Assembly (NCBI GenBank): GCA_945903655.1
Contig: CAMDOY010000121.1
Location: 1 to 9,395, forward strand
Direction: 5' to 3'
Source: Rhizobium sp. Q54
Lineage (GTDB): Bacteria > Pseudomonadota > Alphaproteobacteria > Rhizobiales > Beijerinckiaceae
DNA: 9,395 nt
How positions within the stretch are numbered: the stretch's first letter is position 1; each line of letters begins with the position of its first letter. Shown in pieces: positions 1-6,899 of this stretch. A program made the translations under genes and the position numbers. Below the pieces are notes generated by a model, which was not told the DNA's origin, did not search any database, and worked only from the letters and a program-made list of their open reading frames with translations.

Positions 1-13
1 GCGGGCGCCAGTT

Positions 14-98
14 GCGGGCGTGGCGGAATTGGTAGACGCAGTGGATTTAGGTTCCACCGCCGCGAGGCATGGGGGTTCGAGTCCCTTCGCCCGCACCA
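14..98 (+). tRNA. tRNA-Leu (anticodon UAG)
   Basis: This folds as a complete class II tRNA. The acceptor GCGGGCG (14-20) pairs perfectly with CGCCCGC (88-94), the discriminator is A95 and CCA (96-98) is encoded. The anticodon stem GTGGA/TCCAC encloses the loop TTTAGGT with anticodon TAG at 48-50, which reads leucine CUA and, by wobble, other CUN codons. A 13-base variable arm (58-70) and a T arm with TTCGAGT follow. The long variable region fits leucine tRNAs. No convincing terminator separates it from tig; there is only a run of five T at 126-130. Confidence 0.97.
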
Positions 99-136
99 GC
101 GCCCTGCGCCCGACCGCGTGAAACCTTTTTATGAGA

Positions 137-148
137 GAGCCCGGGCTC
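137..148. repeat. 12-base perfect palindrome in the tRNA-Leu/tig leader
   Basis: GAGCCCGGGCTC is a perfect palindrome lying between tRNA-Leu and the chosen tig start. It has no central loop, so it is a DNA dyad rather than an obvious RNA hairpin. It could be an operator or chance in GC-rich DNA. It lies inside the extra N-terminal codons that would exist if tig began at 131 or 149, which slightly favours it being non-coding. Confidence 0.4.
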
Positions 149-184
149 ATGCGCTCGGCCAACGATATTCGGAAGGCGACCAAG

Positions 185-1543
185 ATGCAGGTGACTGAAA
201 CCCTCTCCCAGGGCCTGAAGCGCGCGTACAAAGTAGTGCTGCCCGCGAAGGACCTCGCCGCTCGCCTTGATGGTCAGCTCATCGAGATGAAGAGCAAGGC
301 GAAGATCAACGGCTTCCGTCCCGGCAAGGTGCCGGTGTCCTACCTCAAGCGCGTCTACGGCAAGTCCGTGATGGCTGATGTCGTTCAAAACGCCGTGACC
401 GAGGCCAATCGCAAGATCGTCGAGGACAATGGTCTGCGCCTCGCCAACGAGCCCAAGATCGATTTCCCCACCGATCAGGCCGAAATCGAAAAGGCCCTCG
501 CCGCTGAGGGCGACCTGTCCTATTCCGTGAACATCGAGGTTCTCCCCAAGTTCGAGATCGGCTCCTTCGCCGACGTGGAGCTGGAGCGTCTGGTGCTCAA
601 GGTCACCGACCCCGAGGTTGACGAGGCCATGCAGCGTCTGGGCGACCGCAACCGCAGCTTCACCCCCCGTGAGGCGGGCGAGGCGGCCCAGTCCGGCGAC
701 AAGACCACCATCGATTTCGTCGGCAAGATCGACGATGTGGCCTTCGAGGGCGGCGCGGGGACCGATACGGATCTCGTTCTTGGCTCCAACAGCTTCATCC
801 CGGGCTTCGAGGATCAGCTGATCGGCGCGAAGGCGGGCGAGGAGCGCAAGGTCAACGTGTCCTTCCCCGAGACCTATGGCGCGGCCAATCTGGCTGGCAA
901 GGCCGCTGTGTTCGACGTCACCGTCAAGGCGGTCGCGGCGCCCGGCGCGGTCGAGTTCAACGATGAATTCGCCAAGGGTTTCGGCCTTGAGGATCTGGAA
1001 AAGCTCAAGGACGCCATCCGCGGCAACCTGCAGGGCGAATATGACCGCATGTCCGCCGAGAAGCTGAAGCGCGCCCTGCTCGATGCGCTGGACAAGCGCT
1101 ACAGCTTCGAGCTTCCGGAGTCCCTCGTCGAGCAGGAGTTCGGCGGAATCTGGCAGCAGGTCGAGGCCGAGCAGAAGCGTTCGGGCAAGACCTTCGCGGA
1201 CGAAAACACCACCGAAGAGGCGGCGCGCGCCGAATATCGCGGCATCGCCGAGCGCCGCGTGCGTCTGGGCCTCCTGCTCGCCGAAGTGGGCGACAAGGCC
1301 GAGGTCAAGATCACCGACGACGAGATGTCGGCGGCCCTTGTCGAGCGCGTCCGCCAGTTCCCGGGCCAGGAAAAGGCCATCTGGGACTACTACCGCAACA
1401 ACCAGGAGGCTCTGGCCTCCGTGCGCGCGCCTCTCTTCGAGGCCAAGGTTGTGGAGCACATCGTCAGCCAGTCCAAGGTGACCGACAAAGAGGTCTCCAA
1501 GGAGGAACTGATGAAGCAGGACGACGAAGACGTCGCCGTCTGA
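185..1543 (+). CDS. tig: Trigger factor, ribosome-associated chaperone and prolyl isomerase
   Basis: Trigger factor binds the ribosome near the peptide exit and shields nascent chains in the cytosol; it also catalyses proline cis-trans isomerisation. The 452-residue protein shows the ribosome-docking signature GFRPGKVP at residues 43-50. An FKBP-type isomerase domain lies at about 165-250 (GDKTTIDFVGKIDD, then FIPGFEDQLIGAKAGEE). A helical C-terminal chaperone region runs to a short acidic tail (DDEDVAV). I chose ATG 185 because GGAAGG at 171-176 sits 8 bases upstream and the family normally starts MQVTETLSQ. In-frame ATGs at 131 and 149 would add 18 or 12 residues that do not look like family sequence. 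Length is ordinary for alphaproteobacteria, slightly longer than the E. coli protein. The gene lies upstream of clpP, as is usual, but a terminator separates them. Confidence 0.96.
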   Translation: MQVTETLSQGLKRAYKVVLPAKDLAARLDGQLIEMKSKAKINGFRPGKVPVSYLKRVYGKSVMADVVQNAVTEANRKIVEDNGLRLANEPKIDFPTDQAEIEKALAAEGDLSYSVNIEVLPKFEIGSFADVELERLVLKVTDPEVDEAMQRLGDRNRSFTPREAGEAAQSGDKTTIDFVGKIDDVAFEGGAGTDTDLVLGSNSFIPGFEDQLIGAKAGEERKVNVSFPETYGAANLAGKAAVFDVTVKAVAAPGAVEFNDEFAKGFGLEDLEKLKDAIRGNLQGEYDRMSAEKLKRALLDALDKRYSFELPESLVEQEFGGIWQQVEAEQKRSGKTFADENTTEEAARAEYRGIAERRVRLGLLLAEVGDKAEVKITDDEMSAALVERVRQFPGQEKAIWDYYRNNQEALASVRAPLFEAKVVEHIVSQSKVTDKEVSKEELMKQDDEDVAV

Positions 1544-1570
1544 TCCACTGCTTCGGAGCCATGATCTGTT

Positions 1571-1605
1571 GCGGGGACGTCGAGAGGCGTCCCCGCACCC
1601 TTTTC
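1571..1605 (+). terminator. Rho-independent terminator after tig
   Basis: GCGGGGACG (1571-1579) pairs perfectly with CGTCCCCGC (1588-1596) around an 8-base loop. ACCC and a short TTTT run (1601-1604) follow. The T-tract is offset by four bases, so termination may be partial. It suggests clpP has its own promoter in 1606-1683, where a CTTGAT element (1615-1620) is the only -35-like sequence seen and no good -10 partner is evident. Confidence 0.8.
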
Positions 1606-1683
1606 GAACCCGCGCTTGATGACTATGTTGCAAGATGTGCCGACGGCCTGCCGCCGTCCGTGATTCGCTAGGGACATTCAGGA

Positions 1684-2316
1684 ATGCGCGACCATATCGA
1701 CCTCTGGAACAGTTTCGTCATCCCGTCCGTCGAGGAGACGACATCGCGCGGATCCTATCGCTACGACATCTTTTCGCGCCTCCTGAAGGAGCGGATCATC
1801 TTCCTGGCGGGTCCGGTGGAAGATCAGTCGGCCACGCTGGTCGTCGCCCAGCTCCTGTTCCTGGAAGCTGATAACCCGAAGCGCGAAATCTCCTTTTATA
1901 TCAACAGCCCCGGCGGTGTCGTGACTGCGGGCCTATCGATCTACGACACCATGCAGTTCATCCGCTGCCCCGTGTCCACCCTCTGCGTGGGCCAGGCGGC
2001 GTCCATGGGCTCCTTGCTGCTGTGCGCGGGCGAGCCCGAGATGCGCTTCAGCCTGCCGAACTCCCGGATCATGGTGCATCAGCCCTCGGGCGGGTTCCAG
2101 GGTCAGGCCTCGGACATTCTCCGCCATGCGGAGGACATCATGAAGATCAAGCGCCGCCTGAACGAAATTTACGTCAAGCACACCGGCCAGGAGTATGACA
2201 CGATCGAGCAGACCCTCGATCGCGATCATTTCATGTCCGCTGATGAGGCCAAGGCTTTCGGGCTTGTGGATCGTGTGCTCGACAAGCGCCCCGACGACGT
2301 CGAGGTGAAGGCCTGA
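1684..2316 (+). CDS. clpP: ATP-dependent Clp protease proteolytic subunit
   Basis: ClpP is the serine peptidase that forms the two-ring chamber degrading proteins fed by ClpX or ClpA in the cytosol. The 210-residue product has the complete triad with family spacing: Ser107 in GQAASMGS, His132 in MVHQPSGG and Asp181 in LDRDHF. The offsets of 25 and 49 residues match E. coli Ser111/His136/Asp185. INSPGGVV (73-80) forms the oxyanion-side strand, and GGFQGQASDI begins the handle region. The N-terminus is only four residues shorter than the E. coli precursor, so a short propeptide is likely. The start is supported by AGGGA (1670-1674), 9 bases upstream. ClpX lies 298 bases downstream, so the two are adjacent but not tightly packed. 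No sign of truncation or divergence. Confidence 0.97.
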   Translation: MRDHIDLWNSFVIPSVEETTSRGSYRYDIFSRLLKERIIFLAGPVEDQSATLVVAQLLFLEADNPKREISFYINSPGGVVTAGLSIYDTMQFIRCPVSTLCVGQAASMGSLLLCAGEPEMRFSLPNSRIMVHQPSGGFQGQASDILRHAEDIMKIKRRLNEIYVKHTGQEYDTIEQTLDRDHFMSADEAKAFGLVDRVLDKRPDDVEVKA

Positions 2317-2614
2317 TCCTTGCTAGGGTAGGCGACCAGTGGGTGAATCGGGCAAATCGTCCTGTTTCGCCCGTCTGGCTCGCGGTGGCGCTTGATCCGC
2401 AGGGCATACCGTGTTTGCATTGGAACGGATCCGCGAAATCCCCCGGTTTTTGCGGCGAATCGACTAGATGCTGCGTTATGGTTTGCGTATCAGGGGCTTG
2501 CGCCCTGATGGGGCCATGTTTGAGGTAGAGAGGCTGGTCTACCTTTTGTTAGGCCATTGCCTATATTAACAGCGACCAGAGCCGGAATTTCCGGACGAGG
2601 TTCGCACGGAGACT
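2317..2614 (+). promoter_or_regulatory. clpP-clpX intergenic region, probable clpX promoter and leader
   Basis: This 298-base gap has no credible gene. A GTG-initiated frame at 2343-2528 lacks a ribosome site and has no recognisable composition. No stem followed by a T-tract ends clpP, so read-through into clpX is possible. A -10-like TATATT lies at 2562-2567, about 50 bases before clpX, but no matching -35 is seen at 16 to 18 bases upstream. A 7-bp stem-loop is present at 2489-2509. The function as a clpX promoter region is inferred from position. Confidence 0.4.
2489..2509 (+). repeat. Short inverted repeat upstream of clpX
   Basis: ATCAGGG (2489-2495) and CCCTGAT (2503-2509) are perfect reverse complements around a 7-base spacer. 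GGGGCC, not a T-run, follows, so it is not a typical terminator. It may be an operator or leader hairpin; chance is possible. Confidence 0.4.
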
Positions 2615-3880
2615 ATGATGGCCAGATCTGAGGGCGACTCGAAAAACACGCTCTATTGCTCGTTCTGCGGCAAGAGCCAGCACGAGGTTCGCAAGCTGAT
2701 CGCCGGTCCGACCGTGTTCATCTGCGATGAATGCGTCGAACTTTGCATGGATATCATTCGTGAGGAGAACAAGTCCTCGCTGGTGAAGAGCCGCGACGGC
2801 ATCCCCACCCCGCGCGAAATCTGCAAGGTGCTGGACGATTACGTGATCGGCCAATTCCAGGCCAAGCGCGTGCTCTCCGTCGCCGTCCACAACCATTACA
2901 AGCGGTTGAACCATTCGGCGAAGCACCAAGACGTCGAGCTCGCCAAGTCTAATATCCTGCTGATCGGCCCCACGGGCTCTGGCAAGACCCTGCTGGCCCA
3001 GACGCTGGCGCGCATTCTCGACGTGCCCTTCACCATGGCCGACGCTACGACCCTCACTGAGGCCGGCTATGTGGGCGAGGATGTGGAAAACATCATCCTG
3101 AAGTTGCTGCAGGCCTCCGACTACAATGTGGAGCGGGCCCAGCGCGGCATCGTCTACATAGACGAGATCGACAAGATCAGCCGCAAGTCCGACAACCCCT
3201 CCATCACCCGCGACGTGTCGGGCGAGGGCGTCCAGCAGGCCCTGCTCAAGATCATGGAAGGCACGGTCGCCAGCGTCCCCCCCCAGGGCGGGCGCAAGCA
3301 TCCCCAGCAGGAGTTCCTGCAGGTGGACACCACCAATATCCTGTTCATCTGCGGCGGCGCCTTCTCCGGCCTTGAGAAGATCATCTCCTCGCGCGGCAAG
3401 GGGACCTCCATGGGCTTCGGCGCCAAGGTCCAGTCGCAGGAAGAGCGTCGCACCGGCGAGATCTTCCGTCAGGTCGAGCCTGAGGATTTGCTGAAATTCG
3501 GCCTGATCCCTGAATTCGTGGGCCGTCTGCCGGTCATCGCGACCCTTGAGGACCTCGATGAGGAGGCTCTGAAGAAGATCCTCACCGAGCCCAAGAATGC
3601 TCTGGTCAAGCAGTACCAGCGCCTGTTCGAGATGGAGAACACCGAGCTCACCTTCCAGGACGAGGCTCTCAATGTGGTCGCCCGCAAGGCGATTGATCGT
3701 CGCACCGGCGCGCGTGGGCTGCGGTCGATCATGGAGGGCATCTTGCTCGACACCATGTTCGATCTGCCGGGGCTGGAAGGCGTCGAGCAGGTGGTCATCG
3801 GTCCCGAAGTGGTCGATGGCAAGGCGCGGCCGCTCTACATTTATTCGGAGCGGGCGGAAAAGTCGGGCGCAAGCGCCTGA
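2615..3880 (+). CDS. clpX: ATP-dependent Clp protease ATP-binding subunit ClpX
   Basis: ClpX is the AAA+ ring unfoldase that recognises degrons, unfolds substrates and threads them into ClpP. The 421-residue product has an N-terminal zinc-binding domain with Cys15, Cys18, Cys37 and Cys40. It has Walker A GPTGSGKT (118-125), the GYVG pore loop (151-154), Walker B IVYIDE (179-184), the RKH loop (227-229) and a C-terminal RRTGARGLR sensor-2 segment. The ClpP-docking tripeptide is MGF (266-268), where E. coli has IGF. Two consecutive ATGs occur at 2615 and 2618. GGAG at 2608-2611 is 3 bases from the first and 6 from the second, so initiation at 2618 is at least as likely; this changes only one residue. 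Length is normal for the family. It follows clpP in the usual order. Confidence 0.97.
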   Translation: MMARSEGDSKNTLYCSFCGKSQHEVRKLIAGPTVFICDECVELCMDIIREENKSSLVKSRDGIPTPREICKVLDDYVIGQFQAKRVLSVAVHNHYKRLNHSAKHQDVELAKSNILLIGPTGSGKTLLAQTLARILDVPFTMADATTLTEAGYVGEDVENIILKLLQASDYNVERAQRGIVYIDEIDKISRKSDNPSITRDVSGEGVQQALLKIMEGTVASVPPQGGRKHPQQEFLQVDTTNILFICGGAFSGLEKIISSRGKGTSMGFGAKVQSQEERRTGEIFRQVEPEDLLKFGLIPEFVGRLPVIATLEDLDEEALKKILTEPKNALVKQYQRLFEMENTELTFQDEALNVVARKAIDRRTGARGLRSIMEGILLDTMFDLPGLEGVEQVVIGPEVVDGKARPLYIYSERAEKSGASA

Positions 3881-3900
3881 TTGTAAAAAAGATTTAGTTG

Positions 3901-3986
3901 AAGGCTCCGGTCGCGTTTGAACTGACCCCCGAAAGTTGGACATTCAACCTCGGGCGTCGGGTCGCGTATCCGGAGCTTTTTCTTTT
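3901..3986 (+). terminator. Large nested terminator after clpX
   Basis: GCTCCGG (3904-3910) pairs perfectly with CCGGAGC (3970-3976), extended outward by A3901, A3902 and G3903 pairing with T's, and inward by CGCG (3912-3915) with CGCG (3963-3966). Inside sits a second hairpin: CCCGA (3928-3932) with TCGGG (3950-3954) and GTTG (3935-3938) with CAAC (3945-3948) around a 6-base loop. TTTTTCTTTT (3977-3986) follows the base stem directly. Stem plus immediate T-tract fits intrinsic termination, although the enclosed loop is long. Confidence 0.6.
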
Positions 3987-4091
3987 GCGTCCCGGACTTT
4001 GGCGAATGGTCGCGTTGGCGTTTCAGGTGTGGGATGGGGCGGGCGCCTCTTTAGCCTCAGGGTGGGGGTTGATATTCCTCCTTTGGGCGCG

Positions 4092-4120
4092 GTTGAAATG
4101 CGTGGACAGGCCCCCCATCT
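4092..4120 (+). promoter_or_regulatory. Candidate RpoH (sigma-32) promoter P1 of lon
   Basis: The -35 element GTTGAAA (4092-4098) differs from the sigma-32 consensus CTTGAAA at one base. The -10 element CCCCATCT (4113-4120) matches CCCCATNT fully. The spacer is 14 bases, within the known range. Lon is a classic RpoH-regulon gene, which supports the reading. Predicted transcription would start near 4127, giving a leader of about 155 bases before the lon ATG. Confidence 0.75.
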
Positions 4121-4131
4121 CGTAATCTGAT

Positions 4132-4159
4132 CTTGTGAGGCGCCTTTGAAGCCTCATCT
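4132..4159 (+). promoter_or_regulatory. Candidate RpoH (sigma-32) promoter P2 of lon
   Basis: A second sigma-32-like pair has -35 CTTGTGA (4132-4138) and -10 CCTCATCT (4152-4159), with a 13-base spacer. It matches consensus slightly less well than P1, having T for C in the -10 and TG for AA in the -35. It lies about 40 bases downstream of P1. An inverted repeat TGAGGC (4136-4141), 9 bases, GCCTCA (4151-4156) overlaps its core. Confidence 0.6.
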
Positions 4160-4280
4160 CACGGGCGTATGGTCGCCGGGTTCGAGTCGATTTTGTTGCG
4201 GCGCGTTCTTTGGAGATTGACGTCCCGCCCTCGGGTTGGCCATCTTGGCGCCCATGGGTAAGGACCCGGATAGGAAGCAC

Positions 4281-6707
4281 ATGACCAGTCAGAAGCGAGC
4301 CCCCGCAAAGCCCGGCAACGTCGACAGCTACCCCGTCCTGCCGTTGCGCGACATCGTCGTGTTCCCACACATGATCGTGCCGCTCTTCGTCGGGCGTGAG
4401 AAATCCATTCGCGCCCTCGAAGAGGTGATGAAGGGCGACAAGTTCATCTTGCTCGCCACCCAGCAGAACGCGGGCGACGATGATCCGGCCACCGATTCGA
4501 TCTTCAAGACGGGCACGCTGGCGACGGTGTTGCAGTTGCTGAAGCTGCCGGACGGCACGGTGAAGGTGCTGGTGGAGGGCGTGACGCGCGCCCTGGTCAA
4601 GCGCTACACCCGCACGGAAGAATATTATGAGGCCGACGCCTCCGTCATCGCCGACGACATCGCCGATCCCGTCGAGGTCGAGGCGCTCGGTCGCTCCGTG
4701 GTGGGCGAATTCGAAGGCTATGTGAAGCTGAACAAGAAGGTCTCTCCCGAGGTGGTTGCCGCCGTCGGCCAGATCGAGGACTTCTCGAAGCTCGCCGACA
4801 CCGTCGCCTCCCACCTCGCCATCAAGATTTCCGACAAGCAGCAAATTCTGGAGACCATCTCCGTCGCCAAGCGCCTGGAGAAGTGCCTCGCGCTCATGGA
4901 GAGCGAGATTTCTGTGCTGCAGGTGGAGAAGCGCATCCGCACCCGCGTGAAGCGCCAGATGGAGAAGACCCAGCGCGAATACTATCTGAATGAGCAGATG
5001 AAGGCCATTCAGAAGGAGTTGGGCGACGAGGACGGGAAGGATGACCTTTCCGAAATCGAGGAGCGCATCAAGAACACCAAGCTGACGAAGGAGGCGCGCG
5101 ACAAGGCGCAGGCCGAACTCAAGAAGCTGCGTCAGATGTCCCCCATGTCGGCGGAAGCCACTGTGGTGCGCAATTATCTCGACTGGTTGCTCTCGATTCC
5201 GTGGGGCAAGCGCAGCAAGGTGAAGAAGGACATCGCCTCCGCCGAGGAGGTGCTGAACGCTGATCACTTCGGGCTGGAGAAGGTCAAGGAGCGCATCCTT
5301 GAATATCTGGCGGTCCAGCAGCGCGCCAACAAGCTGACGGGTCCCATCCTGTGCCTCGTCGGTCCTCCGGGCGTCGGCAAGACCTCGCTGGGCAAGTCCA
5401 TCGCCAAGGCGACCGGGCGTGAGTTCGTGCGCATGTCGCTCGGCGGCGTGCGCGACGAGGCGGAGATTCGCGGTCACCGTCGCACTTATATTGGCTCCAT
5501 GCCTGGCAAGATTATCCAGTCCATGCGCAAGGCCAAGACCAACAATCCGCTCTTCCTGCTCGACGAGATCGACAAGATGGGCATGGATTTCCGTGGCGAT
5601 CCCTCATCGGCTCTTCTCGAGGTGCTTGATCCCGAGCAGAACCAGACCTTCAGCGACCACTATCTTGAGGTGGATTACGACCTCTCGAATGTGATGTTCG
5701 TGACCACGGCCAATACGCTGAACATCCCTGCGCCCCTCATGGATCGCATGGAGATCATCCGTATCGCCGGTTATACTGAGGACGAGAAGGTCGAGATCGC
5801 CCGCAAGCATCTCATTCCCGTTGCGGTCCCCAAGCATGGTCTTGCGCCGAAGGAATGGGCCATCGACGACGAAGCGCTGCTCACTCTGATTCGTCGCTAC
5901 ACCCGCGAAGCCGGCGTGCGCAATCTGGAGCGCGAAATCTCCAATCTCGCCCGCAAGGCGGTGAAGGAGATCCTGACCACCAAGAAGAAAAAGGTCTCGG
6001 TGACGCAGACCAATGTGGCGGACTATCTGGGCGTTCCGAAGTATCGCTTCGGCGAAGCCGAGACCGAGGATCAGGTGGGCGCGGTGACGGGTCTGGCCTG
6101 GACCGAAGTGGGCGGCGAGTTGCTGACCATCGAAGGCGTGATGATGCCCGGCAAGGGCCGCATGACCGTGACGGGCAACCTGAAGGATGTGATGAAGGAA
6201 TCGATTTCGGCGGCGGCGTCCTATGTGCGCTCTCGCTCGGTTGATTTTGGCATCGAGCCGCCGCTGTTCGAGCGTCGCGACATCCATGTGCATGTGCCCG
6301 AAGGCGCCACCCCCAAGGACGGCCCCTCCGCAGGCATCGCCATGGCCACCGCCATCGTCTCGCTTCTCACGGGCATTCCCGTGCGCCGCGACATCGCCAT
6401 GACCGGCGAGGTCACCTTGCGCGGTCGTGTGCTGCCCATCGGCGGATTGAAGGAGAAGTTGCTTGCGGCGCTGCGCGGCGGGCTCAAGAAGGTTCTCATT
6501 CCCCAGGATAACGCCAAGGATCTGGCGGATATCCCGGCCAATGTGAAGAACGCGCTCGAAATCGTGCCGGTCTCTCGCATGGATGAAGTGTTGAAGCATG
6601 CGCTGGTGCGCCTGCCCACGCCCATCGTCTGGGAAGAGGAGGCGCCCGTGAAGGGCGTCGGGCCAGCGATACCGGATGAGGATCAGTCGGGCGTCGTCGC
6701 GCACTGA
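4281..6707 (+). CDS. lon: ATP-dependent Lon protease (LonA type)
   Basis: Lon is a cytosolic homohexameric AAA+ serine protease that removes misfolded proteins and specific regulators. The 808-residue product begins with the substrate-binding LON domain (YPVLPLRDIVVFPHMIVPLF from residue 17) and continues through a charged coiled-coil stretch (about 210-255). The AAA+ module has Walker A GPPGVGKT (361-368) and Walker B LFLLDE (424-429). The C-terminal protease domain has the catalytic dyad Ser683 in PKDGPSAG and Lys726 in GGLKEKLL; their 43-residue separation equals that of E. coli Ser679/Lys722. I chose ATG 4281 because AGGA (4272-4275) lies 5 bases upstream and MTSQKR runs directly into the conserved domain. 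An in-frame ATG at 4254 and TTG at 4236 lack a good ribosome site. The upstream gap holds heat-shock-type promoters and a strong terminator follows, so lon is probably monocistronic. Confidence 0.97.
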   Translation: MTSQKRAPAKPGNVDSYPVLPLRDIVVFPHMIVPLFVGREKSIRALEEVMKGDKFILLATQQNAGDDDPATDSIFKTGTLATVLQLLKLPDGTVKVLVEGVTRALVKRYTRTEEYYEADASVIADDIADPVEVEALGRSVVGEFEGYVKLNKKVSPEVVAAVGQIEDFSKLADTVASHLAIKISDKQQILETISVAKRLEKCLALMESEISVLQVEKRIRTRVKRQMEKTQREYYLNEQMKAIQKELGDEDGKDDLSEIEERIKNTKLTKEARDKAQAELKKLRQMSPMSAEATVVRNYLDWLLSIPWGKRSKVKKDIASAEEVLNADHFGLEKVKERILEYLAVQQRANKLTGPILCLVGPPGVGKTSLGKSIAKATGREFVRMSLGGVRDEAEIRGHRRTYIGSMPGKIIQSMRKAKTNNPLFLLDEIDKMGMDFRGDPSSALLEVLDPEQNQTFSDHYLEVDYDLSNVMFVTTANTLNIPAPLMDRMEIIRIAGYTEDEKVEIARKHLIPVAVPKHGLAPKEWAIDDEALLTLIRRYTREAGVRNLEREISNLARKAVKEILTTKKKKVSVTQTNVADYLGVPKYRFGEAETEDQVGAVTGLAWTEVGGELLTIEGVMMPGKGRMTVTGNLKDVMKESISAAASYVRSRSVDFGIEPPLFERRDIHVHVPEGATPKDGPSAGIAMATAIVSLLTGIPVRRDIAMTGEVTLRGRVLPIGGLKEKLLAALRGGLKKVLIPQDNAKDLADIPANVKNALEIVPVSRMDEVLKHALVRLPTPIVWEEEAPVKGVGPAIPDEDQSGVVAH

Positions 6708-6726
6708 GCCCAAGGTCACCCCAAAG

Positions 6727-6759
6727 AAAGCCGCGAAGATTGATTCTTCGCGGCTTTTT
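6727..6759 (+). terminator. Strong rho-independent terminator after lon
   Basis: GCCGCGAAGA (6730-6739) pairs perfectly with TCTTCGCGGC (6745-6754) around a 5-base loop. AAA (6727-6729) can extend the stem into the TTTTT tract at 6755-6759, with another T-run at 6763-6767. It begins about 20 bases after the lon stop and isolates hupB. Confidence 0.93.
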
Positions 6760-6772
6760 GCGTTTTTGCGGC

Positions 6773-6801
6773 TTGCATAGAGGCGCTTTGCCCTGTAGCA
6801 C
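6773..6801 (+). promoter_or_regulatory. Candidate housekeeping promoter of hupB
   Basis: TTGCAT (6773-6778) and TAGCAC (6796-6801) are 17 bases apart. The -35, in the context GCTTGCA, resembles alphaproteobacterial sigma-70 elements; the -10 is poor. Position just after the lon terminator and about 100 bases before hupB supports it. Confidence 0.35.
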
Positions 6802-6899
6802 CCGGGTCGGGCCGTGAGCTTCGCTGAATGCGGCGTGCCCCCGGCGCCGGGCTCGCCTGCCGAGCCGGCGACTTGAGTCACCAATAGGAAGACCATCAC

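Noticed and set aside
1..10. Possible 3' end of another tRNA ending in CCA just before tRNA-Leu
   Set aside because: Only ten bases are present. GCGGGCG repeats the tRNA-Leu acceptor sequence, but no cloverleaf can be tested.
47..1633. 528-residue open frame on the minus strand across tig
   Set aside because: It is a mirror of tig caused by high third-position GC. Its protein is low-complexity, rich in Leu, Gly, Asp and His, with no family motifs, and it also runs through the tRNA-Leu gene and the tig terminator.
1615..1642. Heat-shock promoter before clpP based on CTTGATG
   Set aside because: The -35 resembles sigma-32, but no CCCCATNT-like -10 occurs at a workable spacing.
2343..2528. 61-codon GTG-started frame between clpP and clpX
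   Set aside because: No ribosome site, Cys- and Pro-rich random-looking sequence, and it spans the inverted repeat at 2489-2509.
2561..3943. 460-residue open frame on the minus strand across clpX
   Set aside because: Antisense shadow of clpX with the same Leu/His/Asp-rich composition; no motif or credible ribosome site.
3898..4125. 75-codon frame, and an overlapping 64-codon frame, between clpX and lon
   Set aside because: Both lie over the nested terminator and the first heat-shock promoter, and the protein sequences look like translated non-coding DNA.
4240..4281. RNA thermometer masking the lon ribosome site
   Set aside because: Only a 4-bp stem (GGGT/ACCC, 4256-4267) lies near the site, and it does not pair with AGGA at 4272-4275.
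4023..5477. 484-residue minus-strand frame across the lon promoter and N-terminus
   Set aside because: Antisense shadow of lon that also covers both promoters; no recognisable domain.
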